The translations under genes and the position numbers were made by a program. From the NCBI GenBank assembly GCA_021818335.1, contig JAKAEJ010000018.1, positions 1 to 35,726 on the forward strand: a DNA stretch of 35,726 bases. Direction: 5' to 3'. Shown one piece after another: positions 1-7,942 of this stretch. How positions within the stretch are numbered: position 1 is the first letter of the stretch; every line of letters starts with the position of its first letter. The notes below the pieces were generated by a model. The model saw only the letters and a list, made by a program, of their open reading frames with translations, was not told the DNA's origin and did not search any database. Origin of the DNA: Pseudomonadota bacterium (GTDB taxonomy: Bacteria > Pseudomonadota > Gammaproteobacteria > Xanthomonadales > Rhodanobacteraceae).

Positions 1-211
1 CATTCATGAACGTTAGCGGCTTGAACAGGCGCACGCCGTGGCCGTCGAACTGGACTCGTGCTGCCTCTCCCTGAAGCTTGGCCTCGCGCGTGAAATGCAC
101 GCCCTCAGCCTGCGCCAATGCATCCAAGAACCAAAACCCCGCGTTGTGGCGATGCAAGGCATAGGCAGCACCCGGGTTGCCCAAACCGACTATCAGTCTC
201 AGCGCGCACAT
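1..211 (-). CDS. pth: Peptidyl-tRNA hydrolase, N-terminal part (cut by window edge)
   Basis: Only the first 70 codons lie in the window; the gene runs off the left edge. My translation of the minus strand from the ATG at 211 gives MCALRLIVGLGNPG near the start, then HRHNAGF about 15 residues later, and KPLTFMN at the cut. These are the three N-terminal signature segments of bacterial Pth, including the catalytic histidine (second H of HRHN) and the substrate-binding Asn in FMN. Pth cleaves peptidyl-tRNA released from stalled ribosomes so that the tRNA can be recycled in the cytoplasm. It lies 48 bases downstream of rplY on the same strand, the usual rplY-pth order in gammaproteobacteria, so co-transcription is likely. 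I see no strong Shine-Dalgarno sequence before the ATG, so coupling to rplY expression is possible. Confidence 0.93.
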   Translation of the reverse strand, partial: MCALRLIVGLGNPGAAYALHRHNAGFWFLDALAQAEGVHFTREAKLQGEAARVQFDGHGVRLFKPLTFMN

Positions 212-259
212 GCAATACGAGGAAGGACCGGCGGCAGCGACCGCCGGCCCATCGGCCTG

Positions 260-958
260 TTACTTCTTGGCCTTGCCGGCGTCGCCCTTGGCGGGTTCGG
301 CCTTCGCCGGCTCTGCCTTGACGTTGGTCGCTGGCACTTCAGCCGCAGCCGGCGCGGCAGTCTCTTCCTCGGCCTCCACACGCGCTTCCCGCGCCAAAAC
401 GACGGCAAGGTCATGTTCCTTGCCAAGACGGAGCGCCGGGATTTCAACCCCTTCCGGCAACACGAGGCTGGAAAGGTGAATCACATCGCCCTTTTCAAGC
501 TTGGAAAGATCGACCGCGATGTACTCAGGCAGCTTGGATGGCAAGCATGATATTTCCAATTCATTGATTTCATGGGTAACAAGAACGCCAGCCAGCTTCC
601 CAGCGGGTGACTTCTCCTGCCCGATGAAATGCAGCGGCACCTTCAGCCGAATCGGCTTGCTCTCGTCAATGCGCTGGAAGTCGAGGTGCAGGACGCGAGG
701 ACGCACGGGATGGCGCTGAAGATCGCGCAGCAACACCTTTTGAACGGCTCCGTCAACGTTCAGATCGAGCAGCGAAGAGAAAAACCACTCGTTTCGCGCC
801 GCAAGCGCCACGTCATTGTGTGCAAGCTGAATGCTCTGCGGTGCCTGTGATCCACCGTACACAACCGCTGGGACCAGATCCGCATGACGCAGGCGGCGGC
901 TCGCACCCTTCCCCTCGTCTTTGCGCAACTGGGCCTTGATTTCATGTTTGCTAGCCAT
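260..958 (-). CDS. rplY: 50S ribosomal protein L25, long Ctc/TL5 form
   Basis: This 232-residue protein binds 5S rRNA loop E in the large ribosomal subunit. The N-terminal L25 domain covers roughly residues 5-95, with the typical KDEGKGASRRLR start and an AVVYGG loop. It is followed by the beta-rich TL5/Ctc C-terminal domain (about 100-190). The last 40 residues are an Ala/Pro/Glu/Lys low-complexity tail with the repeated unit AEPAKAEPAKGD. E. coli L25 is only about 94 residues, so this is the two-domain form common in xanthomonads and many other bacteria. The start at 958 is supported by an AAGAAGG sequence about ten bases upstream. It follows prs by 109 bases and precedes pth. Two stacked hairpins in the upstream leader (separate entry) could allow autogenous control. 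Confidence 0.96.
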   Translation of the reverse strand: MASKHEIKAQLRKDEGKGASRRLRHADLVPAVVYGGSQAPQSIQLAHNDVALAARNEWFFSSLLDLNVDGAVQKVLLRDLQRHPVRPRVLHLDFQRIDESKPIRLKVPLHFIGQEKSPAGKLAGVLVTHEINELEISCLPSKLPEYIAVDLSKLEKGDVIHLSSLVLPEGVEIPALRLGKEHDLAVVLAREARVEAEEETAAPAAAEVPATNVKAEPAKAEPAKGDAGKAKK

Positions 959-985
959 GGGAACACAACCTTCTTTGGTAAATGA

Positions 986-1014
986 CCTGCCTCACGGCAG
1001 GGGGGTGCTCCCCC
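986..1014 (-). promoter_or_regulatory. Tandem hairpins in the rplY 5' leader, candidate L25 autoregulatory leader
   Basis: On the minus strand the sequence between prs and rplY can form two adjacent small stem-loops. The distal one is GGGGG-AGCA-CCCCC (1014-1001). The proximal one is CCTGCC-GTGA-GGCAGG (1001-986), with a perfect 6-bp stem and a four-base loop. They end about 27 bases before the rplY start codon, just upstream of its Shine-Dalgarno region. Established knowledge: in E. coli and relatives L25 represses translation of its own mRNA by binding the 5' leader. That these particular hairpins are such an element is inference. They could instead be a weak terminator or attenuator after prs, though no run of T follows either stem. 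Confidence 0.35.
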
Positions 1015-1067
1015 GCGACCAGGAGAGCGACTGCAACGTGCGATGGGCCGCTCGCAGCCCGCCGCAC

Positions 1068-2033
1068 TCAATCCACAAACATGGAACTGACCGATTCCCC
1101 GAAGGCAATGCGGCGCATGGTCTCCGCCAGAAGCTCCGCGACGGATAACTGGCGGATTCGCTGACAGGCACGCGCGTCTGCGCGCAACGGGATGGTGTCC
1201 GTCACAATCAGCTCGTCCAGTGCGGAGGCTTCGACGTTGGCCACTGCGTTGCCGGACAAGACCGGATGCACGCAATAAGCGACGACTTTCTTCGCGCCAC
1301 TGGCCTTGAGCGCGGCTGCGGCGGCGCAGAGGGTGCCCGCGGTATCGACGATGTCATCCACGAGCAAGCAGGTCTTGCCCGCAACCTCACCGATGATGTT
1401 CATGACCGTGGCGACGTTGGGACGCGGTCGGCGTTTGTCGATGATGGCAAGGTCGGCATCATCGAGGCGTTTCGCAATCGCTCGCGCACGGACCACGCCA
1501 CCAACGTCCGGGCTGACCACGATCAGCGGGTCGCCGCCGTAACGGCGCCAAGCATCCGCCAGCAGCACAGGCGAGGCATAAACGTTGTCCACCGGAATGT
1601 CGAAGAAGCCCTGGATCTGGTCGGCATGCAAATCCACCGTCAATACGCGATCGCACTTCGCCGTGCCAAACATCTGCGCAACCAGCTTCGCGGTGATGGG
1701 CACGCGCGCGGAGCGCGGCCGCCGATCCTGGCGCGCGTATCCGAAATAGGGAACCACTGCAGTCACGCTGGCGGCCGAGGCGCGCTTAAGCGCATCAATC
1801 AGCACCAGAAGCTCCATGAAGTTTTCCGCACTTGGCGCCGATGTCGGCTGCAACACGAATACCTCGTGGCGCCGTACGTTTTCCTCGATCTCGACCTGAA
1901 TTTCGCCATCAGAGAAACGCCCCACCTGCGCCTTCCCCAACGGCACGGCCAATCGGTGCGAAACGTCTTCGGCCAGCGCGCGGTGCGCGTTGCCGGTGAA
2001 CAGCATCAGGCCATTGGCTTTGGCGGCATTCAC
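1068..2033 (-). CDS. prs: Ribose-phosphate pyrophosphokinase (PRPP synthetase)
   Basis: Converts ribose 5-phosphate and ATP to PRPP, the precursor for purines, pyrimidines, NAD, histidine and tryptophan. The translation shows the class I family signatures in order: [17 protein letters not shown] near the N-terminus, the YFGYARQDR flexible-loop segment, the metal-binding [12 protein letters not shown], the [11 protein letters not shown] region, and the PRPP-binding loop [13 protein letters not shown]. The ending [15 protein letters not shown] is close to the Xanthomonas protein as I remember it. An open frame continues upstream through the tRNA gene and is not credible, so the start must lie at or downstream of 2073. 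I chose GTG at 2033 (321 residues) because it leaves the usual short lead before LMLFTGNA. The ATG at 2006 is the alternative. Neither has a clear ribosome-binding site. It lies between tRNA-Gln and rplY. Confidence 0.94.
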   Translation of the reverse strand: MNAAKANGLMLFTGNAHRALAEDVSHRLAVPLGKAQVGRFSDGEIQVEIEENVRRHEVFVLQPTSAPSAENFMELLVLIDALKRASAASVTAVVPYFGYARQDRRPRSARVPITAKLVAQMFGTAKCDRVLTVDLHADQIQGFFDIPVDNVYASPVLLADAWRRYGGDPLIVVSPDVGGVVRARAIAKRLDDADLAIIDKRRPRPNVATVMNIIGEVAGKTCLLVDDIVDTAGTLCAAAAALKASGAKKVVAYCVHPVLSGNAVANVEASALDELIVTDTIPLRADARACQRIRQLSVAELLAETMRRIAFGESVSSMFVD

Positions 2034-2073
2034 GGGATGGACCGTTGCGGCAAGGTTGGTTGGATAGAGCAGT

Positions 2074-2148
2074 TGGCTGGGGCGGCAGGATTCGAACCTG
2101 CGGATGCCGGGATCAAAACCCGGTGCCTTACCACTTGGCGACGCCCCA
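2074..2148 (-). tRNA. tRNA-Gln (anticodon UUG)
   Basis: The minus strand from 2148 to 2074 folds as a 75-base tRNA with an encoded CCA end. The acceptor stem is TGGGGCG paired with CGCCCCA. The anticodon stem-loop is CCGGG-TTTTGAT-CCCGG, giving anticodon TTG. The T-arm is GCAGG-TTCGAAT-CCTGC, and the discriminator base G precedes CCA. UUG reads CAA (and by wobble CAG) glutamine codons. It lies between ispE and prs, an arrangement known from xanthomonads. Its 5' 21 bases are also the last codons of ispE (see findings), so it is very probably cut out of a polycistronic ispE-tRNA-prs transcript by RNase P at its 5' end. Confidence 0.97.
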
Positions 2149-3033
2149 ACGCAGAAACGAATCGAGTGCGGCCAGCAGCGTCGAGCGCGCGGCACCCCGG
2201 GCAATCCATGCCATCCAGGGCGCCGGGCAAGCGCGAGCGATGCGTTCGGCAGTGTCGCGATCCCGCACCTCGGTAAAGATGCACGCGCCGCTGCCGGACA
2301 GATGCGCCGCGCCAAAGCCACTTAACCAGTCTAGTGCCGCGGCGACCTCGGGGTATCGCGCACGCACGACCGGTTCGAAGGCATTGCCGCGCACAGCCCC
2401 GGAACCCAAGCGCGCAATTGTCTCGGGCGCAGCATCGCGTGTCAATTCAGGTGCCTGGAAAAGTGCGGCAGTCGGCACGCCCACCCCGGGATGCACGAGT
2501 ACATACCAGACCAAGGGTAGATCAGCGGGAGTCAACAACTCTCCCACGCCTTCCGCCACCGCATTGTGTCCACGCACAAACACGGGCACATCTGCCCCCA
2601 GACCTAAGCCCAACGCAGCCAGGCGATCCTCGCCTGACCGGCAATCCCACAAAAGATCCAGTGCTCGCAGGACCGTCGCGGCATCGGAGCTGCCGCCTCC
2701 AAGACCGGAACCGAGCGGAATTCGCTTCTCGATGGCGATATCTGCACCTAGGTCGCAGCCGCAATCCGCTTTGAGCGCGAGGGCCGCACGGACGGCCAGA
2801 TCGCTTTCGGCAGGCACGTCCGCCGGGCCAGCCACGCGTTGGATGCGTCCATCACCTCGCACACGAAGGTGCACCGTGTCACCCCACTCCAGCAGTTGGA
2901 ACACCGTCTGCAGCAAGTGATATCCGTCGGCGCGCCGCCCAACGATGCGCAGCGCAAGGTTGAGCTTCGCTGGCGCAGGCCACGCGCTCCAGCCCGCCTC
3001 TCCGTTAACGTCGAAGGCCATTGCCGTTGGCAT
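2128..3033 (-). CDS. ispE: 4-diphosphocytidyl-2-C-methyl-D-erythritol kinase
   Basis: Phosphorylates CDP-ME in the MEP pathway for isoprenoid precursors, using ATP. It is a GHMP kinase of 301 residues. An APAKLNLAL motif sits near residue 20 and a [11 protein letters not shown] segment near 37. The glycine-rich ATP loop [14 protein letters not shown] lies near 105-118, the catalytic-Asp segment GADVPVFV near 146, and the C-terminal GHMP segment [10 protein letters not shown] near 244. The start at 3033 overlaps the end of lolB by 29 bases; ATG at 3021 is an alternative. The reading frame ends at TAA 2128-2130, inside the D-arm of the downstream tRNA-Gln gene, so the protein ends RWGVAKW from tRNA-encoding bases. 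No earlier in-frame stop exists. Confidence 0.94.
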   Translation of the reverse strand: MPTAMAFDVNGEAGWSAWPAPAKLNLALRIVGRRADGYHLLQTVFQLLEWGDTVHLRVRGDGRIQRVAGPADVPAESDLAVRAALALKADCGCDLGADIAIEKRIPLGSGLGGGSSDAATVLRALDLLWDCRSGEDRLAALGLGLGADVPVFVRGHNAVAEGVGELLTPADLPLVWYVLVHPGVGVPTAALFQAPELTRDAAPETIARLGSGAVRGNAFEPVVRARYPEVAAALDWLSGFGAAHLSGSGACIFTEVRDRDTAERIARACPAPWMAWIARGAARSTLLAALDSFLRWGVAKW

Positions 3034-3730
3034 TGACAGTCTGGCCCCATGTCATTCGATTTGCGCTGCGCATCGCGTGGTCCTGAGTGCCGTCCCCGGG
3101 GACAGGGTCATCAAACCGCCACCGTTCAACGTAGAGCCGCACCGAGTAGGGACGTCGAGTTGCGACGATCAGTGCGGGCATGGACACAGGCCGCGCAGCC
3201 ACGTGCCAACTCCGGTACTGGACGACCCAGCCATCCTGGACCAATTGCGCAGGCAGCCCATTGGGACCGTACGCAAGACGGGCCGGCGTATGGGCTGCGG
3301 CGATGCCCAACACCCAGGCGCGGAGGTCGGCCATGGGCAGTTCCCACCCGAGCTCGCTGCGAAGCAAGGTAGCTGCATCGAAGGCACATACGGGGCGTGC
3401 CTTCAACCCGCTGAGGCATGCCCCGTCTGGTCCGCTTTGCAGCCGGAAGCTGCGACCGGTGATCGGCGCGCGAAGAATGAAATCAATCGCCGATCCATCC
3501 TGCGTCCATTCAAAGCCTCCGCTGCCCCCATGTTTGCCGTCGCTGACACCAATGCGCCCGCTTGCGCGCCAGACGGAAAGTTTCCCCAGCACTTCTGCCC
3601 GTTGGGCCTGTGCGAATCGCTCCGCCTGAGTGCCTGGACGCAATGGCACGGTTGCCGGCGAGCAGGCGGCCAATAGCGTGGCCGTCGCCATGATCCAAAG
3701 GCATTGGCCCAATACATTGCTACCCTTCAT
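3005..3730 (-). CDS. lolB: Outer-membrane lipoprotein receptor LolB
   Basis: LolB accepts lipoproteins from the periplasmic carrier LolA and inserts them into the inner leaflet of the outer membrane. The 241-residue product starts MKGSNVLGQ, then has a hydrophobic signal and the lipobox LLAAC (acylated Cys near residue 23), with Ser at +2 as expected for an outer-membrane lipoprotein. The mature part has the LolB pattern WRASGRIGV...GFEWTQDG...FILRAPITGRSFRL, and LRAWVLG in the middle. I chose the ATG at 3730 rather than 3748 because it overlaps the stop of the upstream TPR gene as ATGA. The gene order lolB-ispE-prs with hemA divergent is the classic gammaproteobacterial arrangement and supports the call. 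Confidence 0.9.
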   Translation of the reverse strand: MKGSNVLGQCLWIMATATLLAACSPATVPLRPGTQAERFAQAQRAEVLGKLSVWRASGRIGVSDGKHGGSGGFEWTQDGSAIDFILRAPITGRSFRLQSGPDGACLSGLKARPVCAFDAATLLRSELGWELPMADLRAWVLGIAAAHTPARLAYGPNGLPAQLVQDGWVVQYRSWHVAARPVSMPALIVATRRPYSVRLYVERWRFDDPVPGDGTQDHAMRSANRMTWGQTVNANGNGLRR

Positions 3731-5484
3731 GGGCCGATCTCGCGCCACGCCGCCTGCACGACGCGGTTATGGGGGTCCAGCTTGGCGGCCTGCGTCAGGA
3801 TCCGTCGCGCATGAACCACGCGGCCAGACGCCGTCAGTGCGAAAGCAAGATGGGCGCCGATCTCGGCAGTTCGGCCCAGATGCCAAGCCCTTTCCAGCGT
3901 GGCGACCGCCTCGACATAGTTGCCCATGCGATAGTTTAACCAACCCCATGAGTCGATGATGGCGGCGTCGTTGGGTCGATGTGCCAGCGCCCGCGCCAGC
4001 AGGCTCTTCGCTTCGGCTAGATCGCGGTTGGCATCCGCCAGGGTGTAGCCGAGCGCATTCAGCGCATCGACATCATCGGGCTTGGCCGCGAGCACGGCGC
4101 GGAAATCATGTATTGCCTCGTCCGTTCGCCCGGCTTCGGCCAGGACGAGGCCGCGGGCGTAGACCAGATGCCAATCACGAGGGTTGAACAGGAGCACCCT
4201 GTTGTAGGCTGCGACCGCGGCATGGTAGTCGCCTGCGCGATACGCTATCTGTGCCTGTACGATGGCCGCTTGGCGGTAACGTTGCGCATCGTCGAACGAT
4301 TGTTCGGCCAGATCCGCCGCCAGAATTCGTGCCTGCCCGGCTTGGCCCAACTGATCGAGAAGCACGGCACGCCGCAATGAAGCGGCGAATCCATCTCTCG
4401 AGTCGCCCGGGACCACGGCATACCACTTCAGCGCGACACCCGGTTCATCGAGCCATTCCGCCAGTTGCCCCAACAGATACGCCTCAGACCGACGCTTTCC
4501 AGCCGGCAAACCCGCGATCTGCGCATATAGAACCTCCATCGCCCCACGGTCCGCCGCGCGCGCAGCAATGGCCGCCCGCACCGCATACGTGGCATGGTCC
4601 TGCGGTCCGCGCGCCAGCAGCCGTAGGGCCTCGGCTGGCATTGACGCAGCGAGTTGCGAGGCTCCCGCCATGCGAAGAATCCGGTCATTAGGGTGGCGTC
4701 GCAATCCCTCGACCAAGGTCTTTGCCGCCGCTGCCGCTTCACCGGCATGCAATTCCATATCCGACTGCCATGCATAGGCAACGGCATCATGCGTCCGCAT
4801 GCGCAGGGCACGAGCCAATGTCAGCGCGTAATCGGCATGCCCCCAGGCCAGTCCAACTTGACCATAAGCCAGCCACAACACGGGGTCATGCAGGGGAAGC
4901 GTAGCCGGCGTTGCCGTGCGCTGAAGCAATGACCAGGCCAGAGGACGTGCCTGCGAGCGGGAGAGAACGCGCAGCGCCGCCAGCCACCCCTGCCTCCCCC
5001 GCGATTCGAGCCATGTCAGTGCGCCTAGCGCGGACGACGAGTCGCCAGCAACGAGTGCCAGCGCCAAGTTGGCCGAGTTCATCCGGAGGGGCGAGACACC
5101 CAACGCCTGCCAACGTGCGAGGGTTTGCCGGCCCAATGGCACATTGCGCGTCGCGACCGACAGTTCGAAGGCCTGTTGCGCCAGGTCCGCATCGTTGAAT
5201 TCCAGTGCCGCGCGCGCATAGCCTCGGGCAGCCTCGTCCAGATCGTTGCGCGCCAGCGCGAAGTCGGCCTGCATCATTGCTGCAAAAGCTTCCGCACGCG
5301 GCGTTGGCGGTGAGGGCAACTCCGACAGCGGCTGCTGCCGCCAATGCGGCTCCACGGGAGGCGGCGCCACCGGCGCACGCACGGGCGTGCCAGCACATCC
5401 GGCCAACACCAGCGCTCCAATGGAGATGATCCATCCACGCCGCGTCTTGAACCCGAACACGCGTGTACGCACTATCCTACCCAT
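3727..5484 (-). CDS. Tetratricopeptide-repeat lipoprotein upstream of lolB
   Basis: A 585-residue exported lipoprotein. The start ATG at 5484 gives a basic N-terminus, a hydrophobic stretch and the lipobox VLAGC (Cys near residue 30). A longer frame to 5541 is possible but would put about 20 extra residues before the signal. After a Pro-rich linker the rest is helical repeats. Clear TPR units are seen near the N-terminus (ALARNDLDEAARGYARAA) and in the last 200 residues (GDYHAAVAAYNRVLLFNP, AGRTDEAIHDFRAVLAAKP, LAEAKSLLARALAHRP, GNYVEAVATLERAWHLG). Its stop overlaps the lolB start as ATGA, suggesting coupled translation and a possible role in envelope or lipoprotein biogenesis; that role is inference. 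The exact function is not known to me. It diverges from hemA across 104 bases. Confidence 0.85.
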   Translation of the reverse strand: MGRIVRTRVFGFKTRRGWIISIGALVLAGCAGTPVRAPVAPPPVEPHWRQQPLSELPSPPTPRAEAFAAMMQADFALARNDLDEAARGYARAALEFNDADLAQQAFELSVATRNVPLGRQTLARWQALGVSPLRMNSANLALALVAGDSSSALGALTWLESRGRQGWLAALRVLSRSQARPLAWSLLQRTATPATLPLHDPVLWLAYGQVGLAWGHADYALTLARALRMRTHDAVAYAWQSDMELHAGEAAAAAKTLVEGLRRHPNDRILRMAGASQLAASMPAEALRLLARGPQDHATYAVRAAIAARAADRGAMEVLYAQIAGLPAGKRRSEAYLLGQLAEWLDEPGVALKWYAVVPGDSRDGFAASLRRAVLLDQLGQAGQARILAADLAEQSFDDAQRYRQAAIVQAQIAYRAGDYHAAVAAYNRVLLFNPRDWHLVYARGLVLAEAGRTDEAIHDFRAVLAAKPDDVDALNALGYTLADANRDLAEAKSLLARALAHRPNDAAIIDSWGWLNYRMGNYVEAVATLERAWHLGRTAEIGAHLAFALTASGRVVHARRILTQAAKLDPHNRVVQAAWREIGP

Positions 5485-5588
5485 CTGTTCCGCCTGCCGG
5501 CCGCCCCGGACGGGTCCCCGCCCAGTGGCTCTGGACCGCATTCAGGGTTTAGCCAAAAGCTTATCCGATTAACGTAGCCCTCCGACGC

Positions 5589-6863
5589 ATGACACTGATC
5601 GCCCACGGGCTCGACCACCAGACGGCACCGCTGGCACTGCGCGAGCAGGTGGCCATCGCTGACGCGCAACTGAATGAGGCCTTGCTTGACCTGCGCGCGC
5701 AGCCTGGCGTCGAGGAAGCGCTCATCCTATCCACCTGCAATCGCACGGAACTTTATTGCCGCGTCCGCGATGGAGCGGAACAGGCGCCCTTGGAATGGCT
5801 TTACGCTCGGCATTGCCTCGCGCCCGGTCGGTGGGATGAATTCCTTCGCCAATGGCGCGAACGCGATGCGGTTGGCCACCTGTTCCGCGTATCGGCGGGC
5901 CTTGAATCAATGGTGCTGGGTGAACCCCAGATCCTCGGTCAGATCAAGGATGCCTACCAGCACGCCCATTCGGCAGGCACGCTAGACGTGACCCTCGAGC
6001 GCCTGTTGCAGCATACTTTTGCCGTTGCCAAACGCGTCCGCACCGAGACACGCATTGGTGCGCAGCCCGTGTCCGTCGCGTTCACGGCAGTCCGCCTCGC
6101 TGAGCGCCTTTTCACGGACATCGCCCGTGCCAACGTACTCCTGATCGGCGCAGGCGAAACGATCGAGCTGGCGGCGAGACATCTCGCGGAGCGCCAGCCA
6201 GCCAGACTGACTGTAGCCAACCGCAGCATTGCCAATGCGCTGGCATTGGTTCGGCGTACCGGCGGCGTTGCCGTGGCCCTGTCCGATCTGCCCTCGCATC
6301 TTGCCGATGCCGACATTGTCATAAGTTCGACTGCGAGCCCGACACCCGTCATCGACTGCGCCGCGGTTCAGCAAGCACTGGAGCGCCGTCGGCACAGGCC
6401 CATGTTTCTCGTTGATCTCGCTGTTCCACGCGACATTGCACCCGATGTCGGGCATATGCGTGATGTCTTCCTCTACAGCATCGACGACCTTCGGCAAGTC
6501 ATGGATGAAGGCCGCCGCGTGCGCGAGGCCGCGGCAATCGAGGCCCAGACACTCATCGAGCTTCAGGTGGAACGCTTCTGTGCATGGCGGAAGGCACTGG
6601 CGGCGCACAACCCCGTGCAAACCCTCCGGAACGCTGCGGAGCGGCAGCGCGATGAGGTGCTGGCACGGGCAAAAGCCATGATTGCACATGGCAAGAGCCC
6701 CGACGAAGCACTGGGTTACCTAGCCCATACCCTCACGAACAAGCTGTTGCACACGCCGAGTGCCAAGCTCCGCGAAGCCGCCGAGCGGGGCGACGCCGAT
6801 CTTCTGAAGGCAGCCGCGCGGCTTTATGGCTGCCCTGCCGGTGACGACGATCCATCTGCATGA
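5589..6863 (+). CDS. hemA: Glutamyl-tRNA reductase
   Basis: Catalyses the NADPH-dependent reduction of glutamyl-tRNA(Glu) to glutamate-1-semialdehyde, the first committed step of tetrapyrrole synthesis by the C5 route. At 424 residues it has the normal family length. The catalytic Cys is residue 50 in the ILSTCNRTE motif. [19 protein letters not shown] follows near 105-125. The Rossmann NADPH loop is VLLIGAGET near 175, and [12 protein letters not shown] lies in the second domain. The helical dimerisation domain forms the C-terminus, with [13 protein letters not shown]. It diverges from the TPR-lolB-ispE operon and overlaps prfA by four bases (ATGA), as in many gammaproteobacteria, tying haem precursor supply to a translation factor gene. 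No convincing Shine-Dalgarno sequence precedes the ATG. Confidence 0.97.
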   Translation: MTLIAHGLDHQTAPLALREQVAIADAQLNEALLDLRAQPGVEEALILSTCNRTELYCRVRDGAEQAPLEWLYARHCLAPGRWDEFLRQWRERDAVGHLFRVSAGLESMVLGEPQILGQIKDAYQHAHSAGTLDVTLERLLQHTFAVAKRVRTETRIGAQPVSVAFTAVRLAERLFTDIARANVLLIGAGETIELAARHLAERQPARLTVANRSIANALALVRRTGGVAVALSDLPSHLADADIVISSTASPTPVIDCAAVQQALERRRHRPMFLVDLAVPRDIAPDVGHMRDVFLYSIDDLRQVMDEGRRVREAAAIEAQTLIELQVERFCAWRKALAAHNPVQTLRNAAERQRDEVLARAKAMIAHGKSPDEALGYLAHTLTNKLLHTPSAKLREAAERGDADLLKAAARLYGCPAGDDDPSA

Positions 6864-7942
6864 ACACGCCACTACGGCACCGGCTGCAGGATCTCGCCGA
6901 TCGTCACGAGGAGGTTGGCAGGCTGCTAGCAGAGCCGGGCGCGCACAACGACGCGGCACGCTGGCGCGCTTTAAGCCGCGAGCATGCGCGGCTTGGGTCA
7001 GTCGCTAGCGACCTCGCTGCACTGACGCGCATGGAGCGTGAGCGCGAACATGCACGGTCATTGCTCAATGATGCTGAGCTCTCGGAACTCGCACGTGAAG
7101 ACGTTGCCCGCCTCGACGGCATGATCTCCACGCTGGAAGCCGATCTCGAACTAGCGCTGCTACCACCAGACCCTCACGAGGAAGGCGCCCTTTACCTTGA
7201 AATCCGTGCTGGCACGGGAGGTGACGAGGCCGCGCTATTCGCCGGCGACCTTGCGCGGATGTACCTGCGCCATGCAGAGCGCCGTGGATGGCGCGTGGAG
7301 ATCATTGCCTCCAACCCGGGCGAACATGGTGGATTCAAGGAGCTCGTCGTACGCATCGAGGGCGAAGGCGCATGGCGAACCCTTCGATACGAATCGGGTA
7401 CGCATCGCGTGCAGCGGGTACCAGAAACCGAGGCCCAGGGTCGAATCCACACGTCCGCTGCCACGGTTGCCGTGTTACCGGAGATGGCAGCGGTGGACAG
7501 CATCGAATTGCGCGACGCCGACCTCAAGATCGACACCTTCCGTGCATCCGGCGCCGGCGGGCAGCATGTTAACAAGACAGATTCCGCCATCCGCATCACG
7601 CACCTGCCCACCGGTATCGTCGTCGAGTGCCAGGATGAGCGGAGTCAGCACAAGAACCGGGCACGGGCAATGGCACTGCTGCAGGCGCGCCTTCTGGACC
7701 GTGAGCGCAATGCCCAGGCCGCGCAGCAAGCGGCGACGCGCAAGCTGCAGGTCGGATCGGGCGACCGCAGCCAGCGCATACGCACGTACAATTTTCCTCA
7801 GGGTCGCGTCACCGACCACCGCATTGGCCTGACGCTATATCGACTGAGCGAAGTTCTCGAGGGTGATCTCGGCGAGTTAAGCGACGCCCTGCTGCGAGCA
7901 GACCTCGCGGAGCAGCTCCAGCAATTGGCAACCCCTGCATGA
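6860..7942 (+). CDS. prfA: Peptide chain release factor 1
   Basis: Class I release factor that recognises UAG and UAA and triggers peptidyl-tRNA hydrolysis on the ribosome. At 360 residues it matches the family length. The N-terminal helical domain 1 is followed by [18 protein letters not shown] near 114-131. The tripeptide anticodon region [19 protein letters not shown] has PET at 188-190, where E. coli RF1 has PAT. The universal GGQ motif is at 233-235 in [15 protein letters not shown]; the Gln is the residue normally methylated by PrmC. The start overlaps the hemA stop (ATGA), and the stop overlaps the next gene the same way. The prmC (hemK) gene that often follows prfA is not here. Confidence 0.97.
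   Translation: MNTPLRHRLQDLADRHEEVGRLLAEPGAHNDAARWRALSREHARLGSVASDLAALTRMEREREHARSLLNDAELSELAREDVARLDGMISTLEADLELALLPPDPHEEGALYLEIRAGTGGDEAALFAGDLARMYLRHAERRGWRVEIIASNPGEHGGFKELVVRIEGEGAWRTLRYESGTHRVQRVPETEAQGRIHTSAATVAVLPEMAAVDSIELRDADLKIDTFRASGAGGQHVNKTDSAIRITHLPTGIVVECQDERSQHKNRARAMALLQARLLDRERNAQAAQQAATRKLQVGSGDRSQRIRTYNFPQGRVTDHRIGLTLYRLSEVLEGDLGELSDALLRADLAEQLQQLATPA

Noticed and set aside
1266-2276. 336-residue plus-strand frame across prs and the tRNA
   Set aside because: Composition is His/Arg-rich shadow coding; it crosses the tRNA gene and is antisense to the catalytic motifs of Prs.
2034-2321. Upstream extension of the prs reading frame to an ATG at 2321 (417 residues)
   Set aside because: It would be translated through the whole tRNA-Gln gene and the end of ispE; the Prs homology begins only near 2010.
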